45,229 nucleotides of DNA from Streptococcus saliviloxodontae (GTDB lineage Bacteria > Bacillota > Bacilli > Lactobacillales > Streptococcaceae): contig NZ_JAFBEI010000019.1 of assembly GCF_016908655.1 (NCBI RefSeq), positions 1-45,229 on the forward strand. Direction: 5' to 3'. How positions within the stretch are numbered: position 1 is the first letter of the stretch; every line of letters begins with the position of its first letter. The notes beneath the pieces were generated by a model, which worked only from the letters and a program-made list of their open reading frames with translations, was not told the origin of the DNA and made no database searches. The position numbers were made by a program, and so were the translations under genes. Positions 45,134 through 45,229 of this stretch are shown here, in pieces.

Positions 45134-45229
45134 ATTTTCTACCATTTGTCAAGCTTATCAAGGCTTTTAGCGAAAAAATAATATCAAGACAGTAGCCGTT
45201 ACGTGGTTATTGTCTTATTTTTATGACTA

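Overview
The window reads as a low-GC Firmicute chromosome, almost certainly a Streptococcus. Evidence is a SpyCas9-type type II-A CRISPR system with a 36-nt repeat close to S. thermophilus CRISPR3, streptococcal EzrA, GyrB, enolase and L19, and strong AGGAGG ribosome sites. A salivarius-group species is my best guess, but the species is inference.

Region 1 (about 1-8800) is accessory DNA. It begins with the 5' end of an IS3-family element, followed by a Panacea/PemK-like toxin-antitoxin pair with a palindromic operator. Then comes a compact phage satellite resembling a phage-inducible chromosomal island (PICI). It has a tyrosine integrase and a repressor on the + strand. Divergent from them is a leftward operon with a Cro-like regulator, small proteins, an excisionase-like protein, a DnaD-like replication protein and a DnaC-like ATPase. 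A second leftward unit holds a small-terminase homologue and a possible late regulator, and a degenerate tRNA-like sequence follows. There are no capsid or tail genes. Three of its genes carry a single in-frame stop and the DnaC gene looks frameshifted at its N-terminus, so the island may be decaying.

Region 2 (8860-12354) is host DNA: enolase, a YueI-family protein, glycerate kinase and a small conserved protein.

Region 3 (12421-20322) is a complete type II-A CRISPR-Cas locus. A 25-repeat array, csn2, cas2, cas1 and cas9 are all expressed from the minus strand, and a tracrRNA is transcribed divergently upstream of cas9. Two neighbouring spacers occur twice in the array, and the tracrRNA has an enlarged nexus.

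Region 4 (20403-28875) is a full histidine operon on the minus strand (hisC-hisZ-hisG-hisD-serB-like-hisB-hisH-hisA-hisF-hisI-hisE) behind a T-box leader. The serB-like phosphatase sits where a histidinol-phosphatase is needed.

Region 5 (28980-34885) is a cell-surface/polyphosphate neighbourhood: a phosphodiester glycosidase-like protein, a membrane protein, a VTC-domain protein with a DUF4956 membrane partner, a beta-helical lipoprotein and a GT2-GtrA glycosyltransferase. A promoter with four 11-bp-phased repeats lies in the divergent region.

Region 6 (35056-45229) is core genome: DUF2785 protein, ezrA, gyrB, a HAD phosphatase, rodA/ftsW, a YeiH-type membrane protein, tRNA-Arg(CCT), rplS with its L19 leader, a ClC channel and chorismate mutase.
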